From positions 1 through 64,000 of the forward strand of contig NZ_JAGHRO010000010.1 of NCBI RefSeq assembly GCF_017743735.1: 64,000 nucleotides of DNA. The letters are read 5' to 3'. Within the stretch, counting starts at the first letter, position 1. Each line of letters opens with the position of its first letter. Below the pieces are notes generated by a model that was given only the letters and a program-made list of their open reading frames with translations, ran no database searches and was not told where the DNA came from. Source of the DNA: Shimia sp. R9_2 (GTDB lineage Bacteria > Pseudomonadota > Alphaproteobacteria > Rhodobacterales > Rhodobacteraceae). Shown here piece after piece: positions 9,181 to 17,896 of the stretch. The position numbers were made by a program, and so were the translations under genes.

Positions 9181-9585
9181 TTGGTGGACCGTTTTGAAGA
9201 AGGTATGACAGCGCGGCGCAAAGTCTTGGGAGACGCCCATGTGGACCAAGCTGAGCAGGACAAAACCGAATTCGACCATCCGTTTCAAACACTTATCACC
9301 GAAGCCGCTTGGGGCCATGTTTGGGCATCCGGTCGCATATCAGACCGCGAACGGTCCATGCTTACATTGGCATTATTGGCTGCGCTGGGAAACTTCGATG
9401 AAATCCCCATGCATATCAGGGCGACGGCCAACACAGGCGCATCGGAAGAAGATGTTTTGGAAGTCTTTCAACATGTGGCGATTTACGCAGGGGTGCCACG
9501 TGCAAATCATGCTTTGAAGCTTGCAAAACAGACTTATGCTGAAATGGAAAGCGATCCACCTGCACCTGTGCACAGTACGAACTAG
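9181..9585 (+). CDS. pcaC: 4-carboxymuconolactone decarboxylase
   Basis: A 134-residue protein of the CMD/AhpD-like family that decarboxylates 4-carboxymuconolactone to 3-oxoadipate enol-lactone. The core motif runs from SDRERSMLTLALLAALG through EIPMHIRATANTGAS to FQHVAIYAGVPRANHAL, the standard PcaC signature. It is a stand-alone PcaC, not the PcaL fusion with the enol-lactone hydrolase PcaD. The start is TTG 9181 or the adjacent GTG 9184; both follow a strong GGAGGAGGGAGG tract. pcaH begins 18 bases downstream. Confidence 0.92.
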   Translation: MVDRFEEGMTARRKVLGDAHVDQAEQDKTEFDHPFQTLITEAAWGHVWASGRISDRERSMLTLALLAALGNFDEIPMHIRATANTGASEEDVLEVFQHVAIYAGVPRANHALKLAKQTYAEMESDPPAPVHSTN

Positions 9586-9603
9586 TGAGCGAGGCCCAAA
9601 CCC

Positions 9604-10332
9604 ATGATCAAACCAGGGAGTTTCTATCAGAGAGATATGCAACGCCAACCGCCCGCGCGTGTAGAAGCATACAAAACCAGTGTCAGCCGTTCACCGAACT
9701 ATCCCCGGATTGCTCTGGAAAATACGATCGGCGAAATGACTGGGCCCGTCTTTGGGCATCATGAAATCGGTCCGCTGGACAACGATCTGCTCCAAAATTT
9801 CGCTCAACACGGTGAAACCGCACTGGGCGAAAGAATAATTTTGCATGGCCAAGTGCTCGATGAGAATGCCCGACCTGTAACAAACACTTTGGTTGAAATC
9901 TGGCAGGCAAATGCAAGTGGCCGTTATCGACACAAGAACGACAGCTATCTTGCGCCACTTGACCCTAACTTTGGTGGATGCGGTCGAACCCTCACCGATG
10001 AGAATGGGTACTATGCCTTTCGCACCATAAAACCAGGTGCTTATCCTTGGCGCAATTGGGTTAACAGTTGGCGCCCGTCCCATATTCATCTGTCGGTATT
10101 TGGCACAGGCTTTGCGCAACGTCTGGTTACACAGTGCTATTTTGAGGGTGATCCCCTGATCGCCAAATGCCCAATCGTAAATGCCGTTCCTGATCCGGAA
10201 GCGATTGAGCAACTGATCGCACCGCTCGACCTCAATGCGGCCATTCCGCTTGATTGCTTGGCCTATAAATTCGACGTGGTGCTACGAGGACAGCGTTCTA
10301 CGCTATTTGAAAATCGACTGGAGGGTAGCTGA
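9604..10332 (+). CDS. pcaH: Protocatechuate 3,4-dioxygenase beta subunit
   Basis: The iron-bearing subunit that cleaves protocatechuate between its two hydroxyls to give 3-carboxy-cis,cis-muconate. The four non-haem Fe(III) ligands are visible at Tyr108 (GRYRHKND), Tyr147 (PGAYPWRN), His160 and His162 (SHIHLSVFG), at exactly the spacing of the Pseudomonas enzyme. Length 242 residues is normal. The stop codon overlaps the next start by one base, so PcaH and PcaG are translationally coupled. Confidence 0.96.
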   Translation: MIKPGSFYQRDMQRQPPARVEAYKTSVSRSPNYPRIALENTIGEMTGPVFGHHEIGPLDNDLLQNFAQHGETALGERIILHGQVLDENARPVTNTLVEIWQANASGRYRHKNDSYLAPLDPNFGGCGRTLTDENGYYAFRTIKPGAYPWRNWVNSWRPSHIHLSVFGTGFAQRLVTQCYFEGDPLIAKCPIVNAVPDPEAIEQLIAPLDLNAAIPLDCLAYKFDVVLRGQRSTLFENRLEGS

Positions 10333-10946
10333 TGGTGCAAAAACTGACCTACTTACAGGAAACCCCCTCTCAAACTGCTGGGCCCTATGTCCATATTGGT
10401 TTCGCGCCTCGCGCCACCGGCATTGAAATCTACAATAAAGACCTGGGATTTGACATCGCTGGCCCAAATGCCGAAGGGGAACGCATAAGAGTAGAAGGCC
10501 ACATCAAAGACGGCATAGGCGCGAAGGTTAAAGACGCGCTTATCGAGGTCTGGCAAGCCAATTCAAAGGGCAACTACGCGGGTTCTGACAGCGCCGTAGA
10601 AGAGGGTTTTCGGGGATGGGGCAGAGCGGTCACCGATTTTGAAACTGGCCTGTGGCGTTTTGAGACCATTAAGCCCGGCCAGACGCCAGCCCCAAATGGC
10701 AGAGTTCAGGCTCCGCACATCAATCTCTGGATCGTCGCTCGAGGTATCAATCTAGGTCTGAATACCCGGCTGTATTTTGATGATGAAGAACCGGCCAATG
10801 CGGCTGATCCTACCCTCAATCTGATCGAACAGGAAGAACGCCGCGCCTCCCTGCTTGCGACGCGCATTATTCAAAGCGATGCGGTGGTTTATAATTTTGA
10901 CATCACGCTTCAAGGTGAGGGCGAAACAGTATTTTTTGACATTTAG
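10332..10946 (+). CDS. pcaG: Protocatechuate 3,4-dioxygenase alpha subunit
   Basis: The 204-residue partner of PcaH. It begins with the conserved LTYLQETPSQTAGPYVHIGFAP segment, has the intradiol dioxygenase core (ALIEVWQANSKGNY, APHINLWIVARGIN) and lacks the full set of iron ligands, as expected for the alpha subunit. It contributes to the active-site pocket of the heterodimer. It follows pcaH with a one-base overlap. Confidence 0.95.
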   Translation: MVQKLTYLQETPSQTAGPYVHIGFAPRATGIEIYNKDLGFDIAGPNAEGERIRVEGHIKDGIGAKVKDALIEVWQANSKGNYAGSDSAVEEGFRGWGRAVTDFETGLWRFETIKPGQTPAPNGRVQAPHINLWIVARGINLGLNTRLYFDDEEPANAADPTLNLIEQEERRASLLATRIIQSDAVVYNFDITLQGEGETVFFDI

Positions 10947-10980
10947 ATACCGGGTGTGAGGAGTGAGGGAGAGAAACACG

Positions 10981-11817
10981 ATGCGCAAACCTTGCATCAT
11001 TTGCTGCGCTATAACGGGGTCCGTGGCGCGGAAGGAGAACAATCCGGCAGTGCCGATCTCCATTGCAGAGCAAGTCGAGAGCACGCAAGCAGCTTTTGAA
11101 GCAGGAGCGAGTATCGTTCATGTACATGTTCGAAATGACGATCAAACAGCCACTTCCGACCCGGATAAATTCGCGCGTTTTCAAGAAGAGATAAAAAAGC
11201 ACTGTCCGGGGCTCATCATTCAGTTCTCGACCGGTGGACGCTCCGGGGCCGACAAGGAACGCGGCGGCATGCTGCCCTTGTCACCGGATATGGCCTCACT
11301 CTCGGTCGGTTCTGTAAACTTCCCGACAAGAATTTATCCTAACGCGCCCGATCTGGTCGCCTGGCTTGCAGAAGAAATGAGACGGTACAAGGTGACACCG
11401 GAAATCGAAGCTTTTGACCTGAGCCACATCCTGCACGCAATCCAAATGAACGCTGAAGGCATGTTGCCCGGCAAGCTCTACGTGCAGTTTGTGATGGGTG
11501 TAAAAAATGCCATGCCAGTCGATAAAGACGTGTTCGATTTCTACGTTGCAACCATGCAAAGCCGCGCGCCAAACGCGGAATGGTGCGCGGCCGGGATCGG
11601 AGCCAACCAGCTCGTGGTGAATGAATGGGCGATTTCCGCTGGCGGTCATACACGCACCGGTCTTGAAGACAATGTGCGCCTTGATAGCAACACGCTCGCG
11701 CCATCAAATGCAGCGTTGGTCACCCGCGCAGCAGAACTTTGTGAAAAATACCAACGCCCCGTCGCCACATGGCAACAAGCGCGCGAGATGCTGCAACTCA
11801 CACCTGTGTTTGCGTAA
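10981..11817 (+). CDS. Beta-keto acid cleavage enzyme (BKACE, DUF849 family)
   Basis: A 278-residue TIM-barrel enzyme of the BKACE family, whose members condense a beta-keto acid with acetyl-CoA and release acetoacetate plus a new acyl-CoA (the founding member is Kce of lysine fermentation). The zinc-binding HVHVR is at about 47-51, and the GGHTRTGLEDNVR signature near the C-terminus is intact. I prefer ATG 10981, which has GAGGGAGAG upstream, over the in-frame GTG at 10963. Its place inside the pca cluster, where pcaIJ and pcaF are missing, suggests that 3-oxoadipate is the substrate, giving succinyl-CoA and acetoacetate. That substrate is inferred from context only. Confidence 0.85.
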   Translation: MRKPCIICCAITGSVARKENNPAVPISIAEQVESTQAAFEAGASIVHVHVRNDDQTATSDPDKFARFQEEIKKHCPGLIIQFSTGGRSGADKERGGMLPLSPDMASLSVGSVNFPTRIYPNAPDLVAWLAEEMRRYKVTPEIEAFDLSHILHAIQMNAEGMLPGKLYVQFVMGVKNAMPVDKDVFDFYVATMQSRAPNAEWCAAGIGANQLVVNEWAISAGGHTRTGLEDNVRLDSNTLAPSNAALVTRAAELCEKYQRPVATWQQAREMLQLTPVFA

Positions 11818-11846
11818 CAAGCTCGGGTCACTGGGAGACCTCAAAC

Positions 11847-12905
11847 ATGATTTTTCAGGATCAAGATCACTGGTTATTTGGACTCTTTGATGACCACGAA
11901 ACAGCCACTATGCTTTCCGGTCAGACCAGTTTGGATCATATGCTTGCAGTAGAACGGGCTTACTCGGCCGCTCTGCGCGCTAACGCCTTGGTTCCTGACA
12001 GCGCGGTTCAAGAGGCATGCGACGCTATAGATTCTTTTGTCCCTGATTGGTCGGTGCTCAAAGCTGGCACCGCGATTGACGGTGTTGTTGTACCTACGCT
12101 TGTCAAAGAATTGCGGTCTCAATTCCCTCAAAGGAGTCACGCCGCTCTGCATATCGGCATGACATCCCAAGACGTGGTGGACACCTCATTGATGATGACA
12201 CTGGGCCGCCTTTGCGATCTCTTTGAGTACCGCCTTAATGAAATTGTTTCACTAGTCGATACGCTGGTATCAAAATTTGGAGATGCTCCTCTGATGGGGC
12301 GTACGCGCATGCAGGCAGCCCTGCCCATTTCCACAGAACATCGGCTGATGGAGTGGAGGGATGGATTGGCGGATTGCCTAAACCTTCTACACGCGCAGAA
12401 GTCCAATGGGTTTACTTTGCAGCTAGGGGGACCAGTCGGGGATCAAAGTAGCTTGGGAGATAAAGTCGATCAGATTTCGTTGCATATGGCAAAGGCACTA
12501 GGTCTAACCGTCCCAGAGCAGCCTTGGCATACCAATCGGAACAGCATTGTAGATTTCGCCAACCTGCTGTCCTGCATATCTACAGCGCTCGGAAAGATTG
12601 GCCAGGACATCACACTGATGGCGCAGCAAGGTATTGAAGAAATTAAGATTTCGGGTAGCGGCCGCTCCTCGGCAATGCCGCACAAACATAATCCGATACA
12701 AGCTGAGCTACTCGTCGCCTCTGCACAGTTTAACGCCACGCAGATGTCGGGCATCCACTTGGCGGCATTGCATGAACAGGAACGTTCTGGTGTTTCTTGG
12801 ACATTGGAATGGATGCTCTTGCCCGACATGGCTTTGGTCACGGGAAGCGCGCTCAAAACAGCATCTGAGCTGTTAAAAAACGTTGAGCGAATAGGAGCGG
12901 CCTAA
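11847..12905 (+). CDS. pcaB: 3-carboxy-cis,cis-muconate cycloisomerase
   Basis: A fumarase/aspartase-superfamily enzyme that lactonises 3-carboxy-cis,cis-muconate to 4-carboxymuconolactone, the step between PcaGH and PcaC. The superfamily signature SGSGRSSAMPHKHNPI lies at about residues 269-284, and the GMTSQDVVDT and QAALPISTEHR elements are present. It starts at ATG 11847 with GGGAGA upstream. At 352 residues it is shorter than many PcaB proteins (about 350-450) but complete in the catalytic core. It is the last gene of the aromatic cluster and converges on the metal-transport operon. Confidence 0.9.
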   Translation: MIFQDQDHWLFGLFDDHETATMLSGQTSLDHMLAVERAYSAALRANALVPDSAVQEACDAIDSFVPDWSVLKAGTAIDGVVVPTLVKELRSQFPQRSHAALHIGMTSQDVVDTSLMMTLGRLCDLFEYRLNEIVSLVDTLVSKFGDAPLMGRTRMQAALPISTEHRLMEWRDGLADCLNLLHAQKSNGFTLQLGGPVGDQSSLGDKVDQISLHMAKALGLTVPEQPWHTNRNSIVDFANLLSCISTALGKIGQDITLMAQQGIEEIKISGSGRSSAMPHKHNPIQAELLVASAQFNATQMSGIHLAALHEQERSGVSWTLEWMLLPDMALVTGSALKTASELLKNVERIGAA

Positions 12906-12933
12906 CAGTATCCCGATCACACACGATGGCTGG

Positions 12934-13590
12934 TTAAGTGCGCAAGTCCACGAGTTGTCCTTCACGCAACTCCAGCGTATCTGGAGCCAGGACTTCGCGA
13001 AATGAGGGCGTATGGCTGACCAACAAAATTGCTTGCGGCAGCCCCTGAAGGATTTCCAGAAGCCGCGCTTCATTCTTCGTATCCAGTGCATTTGTCGGCT
13101 CATCAAGAAGAAGCGCCTCGGGCTCCATTGCAAGTACCGTCGCCAAGGTTACCAGACGTTTCTCGCCTCCTGAAAGCTTGTGCGTGATGCGATCGCGCAG
13201 ATGCATTAGATCAAGGTCGGCGAGGACACGATCTACGATGGCAATTGCTTCGGATTTACTGCGCCCCAAATTGAGCGGCCCGAAGGCAATATCCTCAGCG
13301 ACCGTGGGGCAAAACAGCTGGTCGTCAGGGTCTTGAAACACCAAGCCAATGCGTTGGCGCACCTCATGGAAATCGGCCTCGACACTGCGCTCCTTACCGA
13401 AAATCGTGACCGTACCTGCGTCTGGCTTCTGAAGGCCAAGCGCAATGCGAAACAATGTGGATTTACCAGCACCATTCGCCCCAGCAATGGACAATCGCTC
13501 TCCAGGTTCAAGATGCAGTGAGGCACCACTCAGCACTGGAGCGTGGCCAGGGTATGCAAAGTGAATGTCGTCGAGCCTTAGGATCGTCAT
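12934..13590 (-). CDS. cbiO: ECF-type cobalt/nickel transporter ATPase
   Basis: ABC ATPase of an energy-coupling-factor importer, 218 residues. Walker A is GANGAGKST (about 36-44), the Q-loop region is FQDPDDQLF, the ABC signature is LSGGEKRLV and Walker B ends LLLDEPTNALD. The FQDPDDQ segment is typical of CbiO. It starts at ATG 13590, overlapping the cbiQ stop by four bases (ATGA); a longer N-terminal reading would lie wholly within cbiQ. It is the last gene of the operon and powers metal uptake through CbiQ and CbiM. Confidence 0.93.
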   Translation of the reverse strand: MTILRLDDIHFAYPGHAPVLSGASLHLEPGERLSIAGANGAGKSTLFRIALGLQKPDAGTVTIFGKERSVEADFHEVRQRIGLVFQDPDDQLFCPTVAEDIAFGPLNLGRSKSEAIAIVDRVLADLDLMHLRDRITHKLSGGEKRLVTLATVLAMEPEALLLDEPTNALDTKNEARLLEILQGLPQAILLVSHTPSFREVLAPDTLELREGQLVDLRT

Positions 13591-14369
13591 AGGTGGTCCA
13601 GAATGAGAAGGCCCGCACAAAGCGCGCACATCGAAACGGCAAAGAGGCGATCCCGCCGAGTCAGTGCGTAGTCTTGTAGCAGGAAAAGCCGCCCTGAAAA
13701 GCCTCTGCACTTCATTGCCGAAAGGATACGCTCTGATCGTTCGATGGCCCGCACAAGCATCATACCTACCAGATAGCCAAAGCTTCGATATGTGTGCCAG
13801 TTGGTTCCCGGACGAAATCCGCGGATTTTCATGGCCCCTCGGAGCCGGAGATACTCCTCTCGCAGCACCTCAATATAGCGGATGGTGAACATCAAGAGAT
13901 GAACCAAGACTTCAGGGCATCGCAAACGGTGGAGAGCATGCCCTAGGGTGACCGGCTCCATTGTCCCAACCAGAACCATGAGAGCAAGGATCACTGTGTT
14001 TGCTGTTAGTGCAATCTCTATTGCCTTCCAAAGCCCTTGCCAGCTCGCCGGAAAGCCAAAAACCGTGAACATCGCGTCGCCCGGCATTGAGAATGGCATT
14101 AGCACGAGCATGAATATGATGAAGCCGTCCATCATCGCCATGTGCTTCAAGGTTCGACGTTTGGGAAGGCCTGACAGAATAAGCAGGCATAGGGAGACCG
14201 AAAATGCAGCAACCAAAGTTGACAGTGTTTGCAAAGCGACGGTCACCACAGCAAAAAGACACACCGCTAGAATACGCACCCTAGGATCAAGCTCTGTAAG
14301 CTTGCCATAGAGACTGGCGCTGCCAGCCTCAGAGAGCGTTTTTGCTTGTGGTTCCAGTGCGTGCGCCAT
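13587..14369 (-). CDS. cbiQ: ECF transporter transmembrane coupling protein
   Basis: A 260-residue integral membrane protein of the CbiQ/EcfT family, with about five hydrophobic segments and the ATPase-contact motifs LRGAMKIRGF and ILSAMKCRGF (the Ala-Arg-Gly-type coupling helices) in the second half. It links CbiO to the metal-specific CbiM. ATG 14369 overlaps the upstream stop as TGATG, indicating translational coupling. Confidence 0.92.
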   Translation of the reverse strand: MAHALEPQAKTLSEAGSASLYGKLTELDPRVRILAVCLFAVVTVALQTLSTLVAAFSVSLCLLILSGLPKRRTLKHMAMMDGFIIFMLVLMPFSMPGDAMFTVFGFPASWQGLWKAIEIALTANTVILALMVLVGTMEPVTLGHALHRLRCPEVLVHLLMFTIRYIEVLREEYLRLRGAMKIRGFRPGTNWHTYRSFGYLVGMMLVRAIERSERILSAMKCRGFSGRLFLLQDYALTRRDRLFAVSMCALCAGLLILDHL

Positions 14370-14950
14370 CAAGTTGCCAACTTTTTGCGTGCGGCAATAT
14401 AAAAACCGAGACCAAACAAGCCAACAATATAGCCAATCCCCCCCAGAATGCTCTGAAAGTCATTGTGCTCACGATACGCGGCAATCTCGCGACGCAGTGG
14501 GCGCATCTCGTCTCTAACAGTCTGGGCAATAGCGGCACGTTCTTCCTCAGAAAGCGAGGCAACGGTCACACCGCTGACATTTGAGCCTGACAGGGCGGCT
14601 GGTGCTGGATCTGCTGTTTCTGCCGCAAGCCCCAAAATTTCCGCTACTTCTTCGGCAGGCATAGTGACCTCAGCAATGTGGCCTGCACCAAGATCAGCAA
14701 AAAAGGTATGCGCGACCGGGCTGCTTGGTGTGAACACAAAAAAACCATCTGCGTCAGTCATAGTGCGCCCCAATTCGGTGCCATCTGGACCAGTGACGAC
14801 AACTTCTTGATCTTCAGCCATGTCACCGTTTGAAAAACCTAATTCTCCTTCGATCGCATCACCCGACGGGAACACTCCGGCAATCACCTTATGGGCCAGG
14901 GCAGGCAGCGGTGAAAGAACCAGCACACACATTAAGATCAGCTTTTTCAT
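14369..14950 (-). CDS. cbiL: CbiL/NikL-like small component of the metal transporter
   Basis: A 193-residue protein with a signal peptide (MKKLILMCVLVLSPLPALAH), a periplasmic beta-sandwich resembling carboxypeptidase-regulatory folds (VVVTGPDGTELGRTMTDADGFFVF), an Ala/Pro-rich linker and one C-terminal membrane span (about 167-186). This matches CbiL/NikL, which replaces the CbiN subunit in CbiKLMQO-type systems such as the one in Rhodobacter capsulatus. It overlaps cbiM by four bases. The role is accessory, probably in metal delivery to CbiM. Confidence 0.85.
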   Translation of the reverse strand: MKKLILMCVLVLSPLPALAHKVIAGVFPSGDAIEGELGFSNGDMAEDQEVVVTGPDGTELGRTMTDADGFFVFTPSSPVAHTFFADLGAGHIAEVTMPAEEVAEILGLAAETADPAPAALSGSNVSGVTVASLSEEERAAIAQTVRDEMRPLRREIAAYREHNDFQSILGGIGYIVGLFGLGFYIAARKKLAT

Positions 14951-15558
14951 GCGGCTCGCCCCTTCAAAAATAGCTCGGGTTTGACTTTGCGGGCAAGCAA
15001 GATCGCAAACCCCGTGAGAACAGCCTCAATGACCATCACGGGAATATGGGCGAAAAACACGAGTTTCGCCGCAGGAATGAATTCCTTGCCTGAAAGTGCC
15101 AATGAAACGGCGACAAGTGCGGTTGTGGCCGCAATTGCAAAGGCGCCGCCGATCCCGCCCCAGATCGCCCCTTGAACAGGCGAGCCTCGGCCGATTAGAC
15201 GGCCAAACAACATCCAGGCCAATACCGCAGGAAACGCGATATTGACGGCGTTGATCCCGAGCACGGTTAAACCGCCAAAGCCAAAGAATACCGCTTGCAA
15301 AAGCAACCCTACAAAGAGGGCGGGAAATGCGGCCCAGCCGAGCAAGAGCCCGGCCAGACCGTTCAAAATCAAATGCACAGATGACGGGCCAATCGGGACA
15401 TGGATCAGAGATGCCACAAAAAAACTTGCCGACAAAACGCCAGCAGCGGGGATGCGGTCAAGGTCCAGCGATTTTAGCCCCATCGCGATGCCGCCGACTG
15501 CTGCGAGTGCGCCGCCGATGACAACCGGATTGGACAAGGCTCCGTCAACAATGTGCAT
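14947..15558 (-). CDS. cbiM: Cobalt/nickel-specific ECF substrate-binding membrane protein
   Basis: The 203-residue S component of the importer. The N-terminus MHIVDGALS carries the conserved His2, which in CbiM/NikM contributes to the metal site through the free N-terminus. Five to six hydrophobic segments follow, with GPSSVHLILNGLAGLLLGW as the typical core motif holding another conserved histidine. The metal (Co or Ni) cannot be decided from this sequence alone. Confidence 0.92.
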   Translation of the reverse strand: MHIVDGALSNPVVIGGALAAVGGIAMGLKSLDLDRIPAAGVLSASFFVASLIHVPIGPSSVHLILNGLAGLLLGWAAFPALFVGLLLQAVFFGFGGLTVLGINAVNIAFPAVLAWMLFGRLIGRGSPVQGAIWGGIGGAFAIAATTALVAVSLALSGKEFIPAAKLVFFAHIPVMVIEAVLTGFAILLARKVKPELFLKGRAA

Positions 15559-15564
15559 GAAGCG

Positions 15565-16350
15565 TTACTCCAGATCCCAAGCGCGGATCCAGATCACCGC
15601 ATCCTGGCTCAGCTCTTTGCCCTCATGCTCGGTTGCCGGCCCAGAACCCAGAGCGGCAAAACCCCAGTAACCTGCTTTTGGCACACCGAAAGTGAAGTAG
15701 CCATTGTCGTCAGAGATCGCGACGATTGCGCCGCCTGGCAGAGGCGACACAGTCGCTGCCTTGGCTCCGGTGCCTTCCAGATCTGGCTCCGCTGCCATAT
15801 ATTCGATCTCGATTTCAGCACCCGCCACCGGCTGACCTTCGCTCAGAACACGGCCCGTGAAGGTCGAACCCGCAATAATGTTGTACGGCTTGTTCAGGGG
15901 CAGGATCTCGGTTGCGAGCCCTTGGGGCTGATCCCAGTCGGTCGGCAGCTCGTTGCGGTTCAGATAGGTCTTGGTGATCTGCTGAATGTAGATATCCTCG
16001 GACTCTTCATAGTAAGGTGCAGGCACCGTCACAACGACATAGTCCCCCGAACGCTTTACCGGAACCGATCCCAAAAATGCTTTTGCGCTGTTGTTAGGAC
16101 CGTCAAAGGTGGTCTCTTCAAGCGTACCCAAGAGATCCGTTTTCTCACCGTTGTGGATAACGAAAAACTCTTCAGGCTTGTCCAAGGTCATCACATGACC
16201 CGCTTCGTGTGGATGCCAGAAAATAAGCTTGACTGGAACGTCACCGGGGCGCTCAAACATCGTGTCTTCGGTGTATTCCAGAAGAAAATGCGCTTGCGCC
16301 ATCGCAGGGATGGAAAGAGCAGCGGTGGCCGCCAAAAGCAGCTTTTTCAT
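15565..16350 (-). CDS. cbiK: Periplasmic DUF4198 metal-transport protein (CbiK/NikK type)
   Basis: A 261-residue exported protein of the DUF4198 family. The start is ATG 16350, giving a clean signal peptide (MKKLLLAATAALSIPAMAQA) followed at once by HFLLEYTED, with a near-N-terminal histidine as in NikK. Longer reading frames upstream lack a signal. It is the first gene after the cobalamin riboswitch and lies six bases before cbiM. NikK/CbiK proteins are periplasmic metal-binding accessories of KLMQO transporters. The large open frame on the opposite strand is only a shadow. Confidence 0.85.
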   Translation of the reverse strand: MKKLLLAATAALSIPAMAQAHFLLEYTEDTMFERPGDVPVKLIFWHPHEAGHVMTLDKPEEFFVIHNGEKTDLLGTLEETTFDGPNNSAKAFLGSVPVKRSGDYVVVTVPAPYYEESEDIYIQQITKTYLNRNELPTDWDQPQGLATEILPLNKPYNIIAGSTFTGRVLSEGQPVAGAEIEIEYMAAEPDLEGTGAKAATVSPLPGGAIVAISDDNGYFTFGVPKAGYWGFAALGSGPATEHEGKELSQDAVIWIRAWDLE

Positions 16351-16497
16351 TTGTTTGGTCCTTATCACGTTGCGCCTTCCCCGGCGCATTTATTTTTGTG
16401 TGACTTCGGAGAGCACGGAACCACTCAGCTTCCAAACCAAGTGGACCCGGCGCACACCCCGTCGCCGATAATGAACGCCCCTTCCAAGGGCGCATGT

Positions 16498-16675
16498 CCG
16501 GCAGGTCTCCTGACTTGCGGGTCAAAACACGATGCTGGCCTTCCCGGGAAACCCCAGTGGCGTTTTCAGCCGTGCTCGCCGCTTACAGTTGCGGGGGCAG
16601 TTGCAGATTTGGCACCGATATCGCCGCACTACATTCCCTATTGCTTCCGGGTTAACCCGGAACCGAACATGGCGC
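16498..16675 (-). promoter_or_regulatory. Cobalamin (B12) riboswitch
   Basis: Read on the minus strand, the leader contains the B12-box (GCAACTGCCCCCGCAACTGT, near 16588-16610), the preceding GGTGCCAAATC, a GGGAA segment, GCCACTGGGG and the 3' closing GTCAGGAGACCTGCC. These elements appear in the canonical order of an adenosylcobalamin riboswitch. It lies about 150 bases upstream of cbiK and should lower expression of the whole cbiKLMQO operon when B12 is plentiful. The outer boundaries are approximate. Confidence 0.92.
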
Positions 16676-16789
16676 GTTCTTGCCAGATGCGGGGAGAGCG
16701 GGTCAATAACGGATTGCGACCTCAGCGGACACAATTGCGGAATCAAAGTAGATAAATATGAAACGGAATGGCGCGAGATTGCCCAAAAA

Positions 16790-17803
16790 TTAATGCGTGC
16801 CGCGGTCAACGACGCTGGGATCGACGTAGACAGTCTCATCGTCTTTCACCGGATTGGCGAGTCGGCGCTCCAAGAGCGCAATGATCTCGCGCACGGAGGC
16901 GTCAATGGGGTTGCGCACCGTGGTCAGGTCAAACATCGGCCACTTGGCCATGTCGATATCATCAAAGCCAACAATCGCCAATTCACCCGGAACCGAGCGC
17001 CCCAGTTCGCGCGCAGCCGTCAGAGCACCGATGGCGGAGGCGTCATTGGAGCAAACCAAGGCATCAATGAAATTGGAAGCCAGCATCTCAAGCGCAATCT
17101 GGTGACCAGAATCCACGGTGTAGTCACTGAAAGCTTCACATTGCAGAGACAGCCCTGCTTCACCGAGGGCATCAAGCACGCCCTCTCGGCGGCCTTCAGC
17201 TGAATGAAAATCCTTTGGGCCTGCAATAAGTCCAAACCGTTTTCTCCCGCTGGCTATAAGGCGCTCTGTGATCCTCCTGCTCCCAAGCGCATTGCGACAG
17301 CAGACGTTATCAACTCCGGATGCATCTACTGGCCGACCCGAGGAGATCATCGGAATGCCAAAGCGCGCGCAATGGGTAACGATGTCGGCAGACATGCTTC
17401 CCCCGCGCAGAATGAGAGCGTCCAGCGGGTAGCGCATGATTTCGTCAATGGCCGCGGCTGCACGTTTTCCGCTGCCATCAATCAAAACCGGCCATTTGTC
17501 GATCCCATTGAGCTCTCGAACCAGCTGGCTGACAAACATGGAGTCATAGGCGCTGCGCATATTGCCGACAAAGATGGCGACAAGGTGGGATCTGCCTCCC
17601 TGAAGCCCTGCAGCCAAAGCGTTGGGTTGATAGCCCATTTGCGCGGCCATCTGCAAAATCGCCCGACGCTTCGCGTTGTCCAGATATGCACCTTCAGTAA
17701 ATGCCCGGGACACCGCGGAACGAGACACTCCAACTGCATCTGCTACCGCTTGGGCGGTCACCCGGCGTGATTTGGGCCGCTCTTTGTCAACGCCATGATT
17801 CAT
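16790..17803 (-). CDS. LacI-family transcriptional regulator (ugp operon)
   Basis: A 337-residue repressor with an N-terminal helix-turn-helix (VTAQAVADAVGVSRSAVSRAF, about 15-35), the hinge region GYQPNALAAGL and a periplasmic-binding-protein-like effector domain. It is transcribed away from ugpB across a 229-base divergent region that contains a near-palindromic site, so it probably controls both itself and the ugp operon. LacI control of a Ugp-type importer differs from the Pho control known in E. coli. Confidence 0.9.
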   Translation of the reverse strand: MNHGVDKERPKSRRVTAQAVADAVGVSRSAVSRAFTEGAYLDNAKRRAILQMAAQMGYQPNALAAGLQGGRSHLVAIFVGNMRSAYDSMFVSQLVRELNGIDKWPVLIDGSGKRAAAAIDEIMRYPLDALILRGGSMSADIVTHCARFGIPMISSGRPVDASGVDNVCCRNALGSRRITERLIASGRKRFGLIAGPKDFHSAEGRREGVLDALGEAGLSLQCEAFSDYTVDSGHQIALEMLASNFIDALVCSNDASAIGALTAARELGRSVPGELAIVGFDDIDMAKWPMFDLTTVRNPIDASVREIIALLERRLANPVKDDETVYVDPSVVDRGTH

Positions 17804-17882
17804 CTCCGCTTGGTGCCTCCCGGGTGAAACTTAACAAAAACGCAAAATTCGCTTCACAGAACTGTCGCATATCTCCGCTACC

Positions 17883-17896
17883 TGAACACGTGTGCA
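17883..17896. promoter_or_regulatory. Candidate LacI operator between regulator and ugpB
   Basis: TGAACACGTGTGCA has an 8-bp perfect palindromic core (ACACGTGT) centred on CG, with 12 of 14 positions symmetrical. A CG-centred palindrome in a divergent LacI/transporter region is the usual arrangement. Assignment is by position only. Confidence 0.4.

Noticed and set aside
15553-16755. Long plus-strand open frame (400 codons) across the metal-transport leader
   Set aside because: It lies antisense to cbiK and runs through the cobalamin riboswitch. Its translation has no domain and cbiK on the other strand has a signal peptide and family match.
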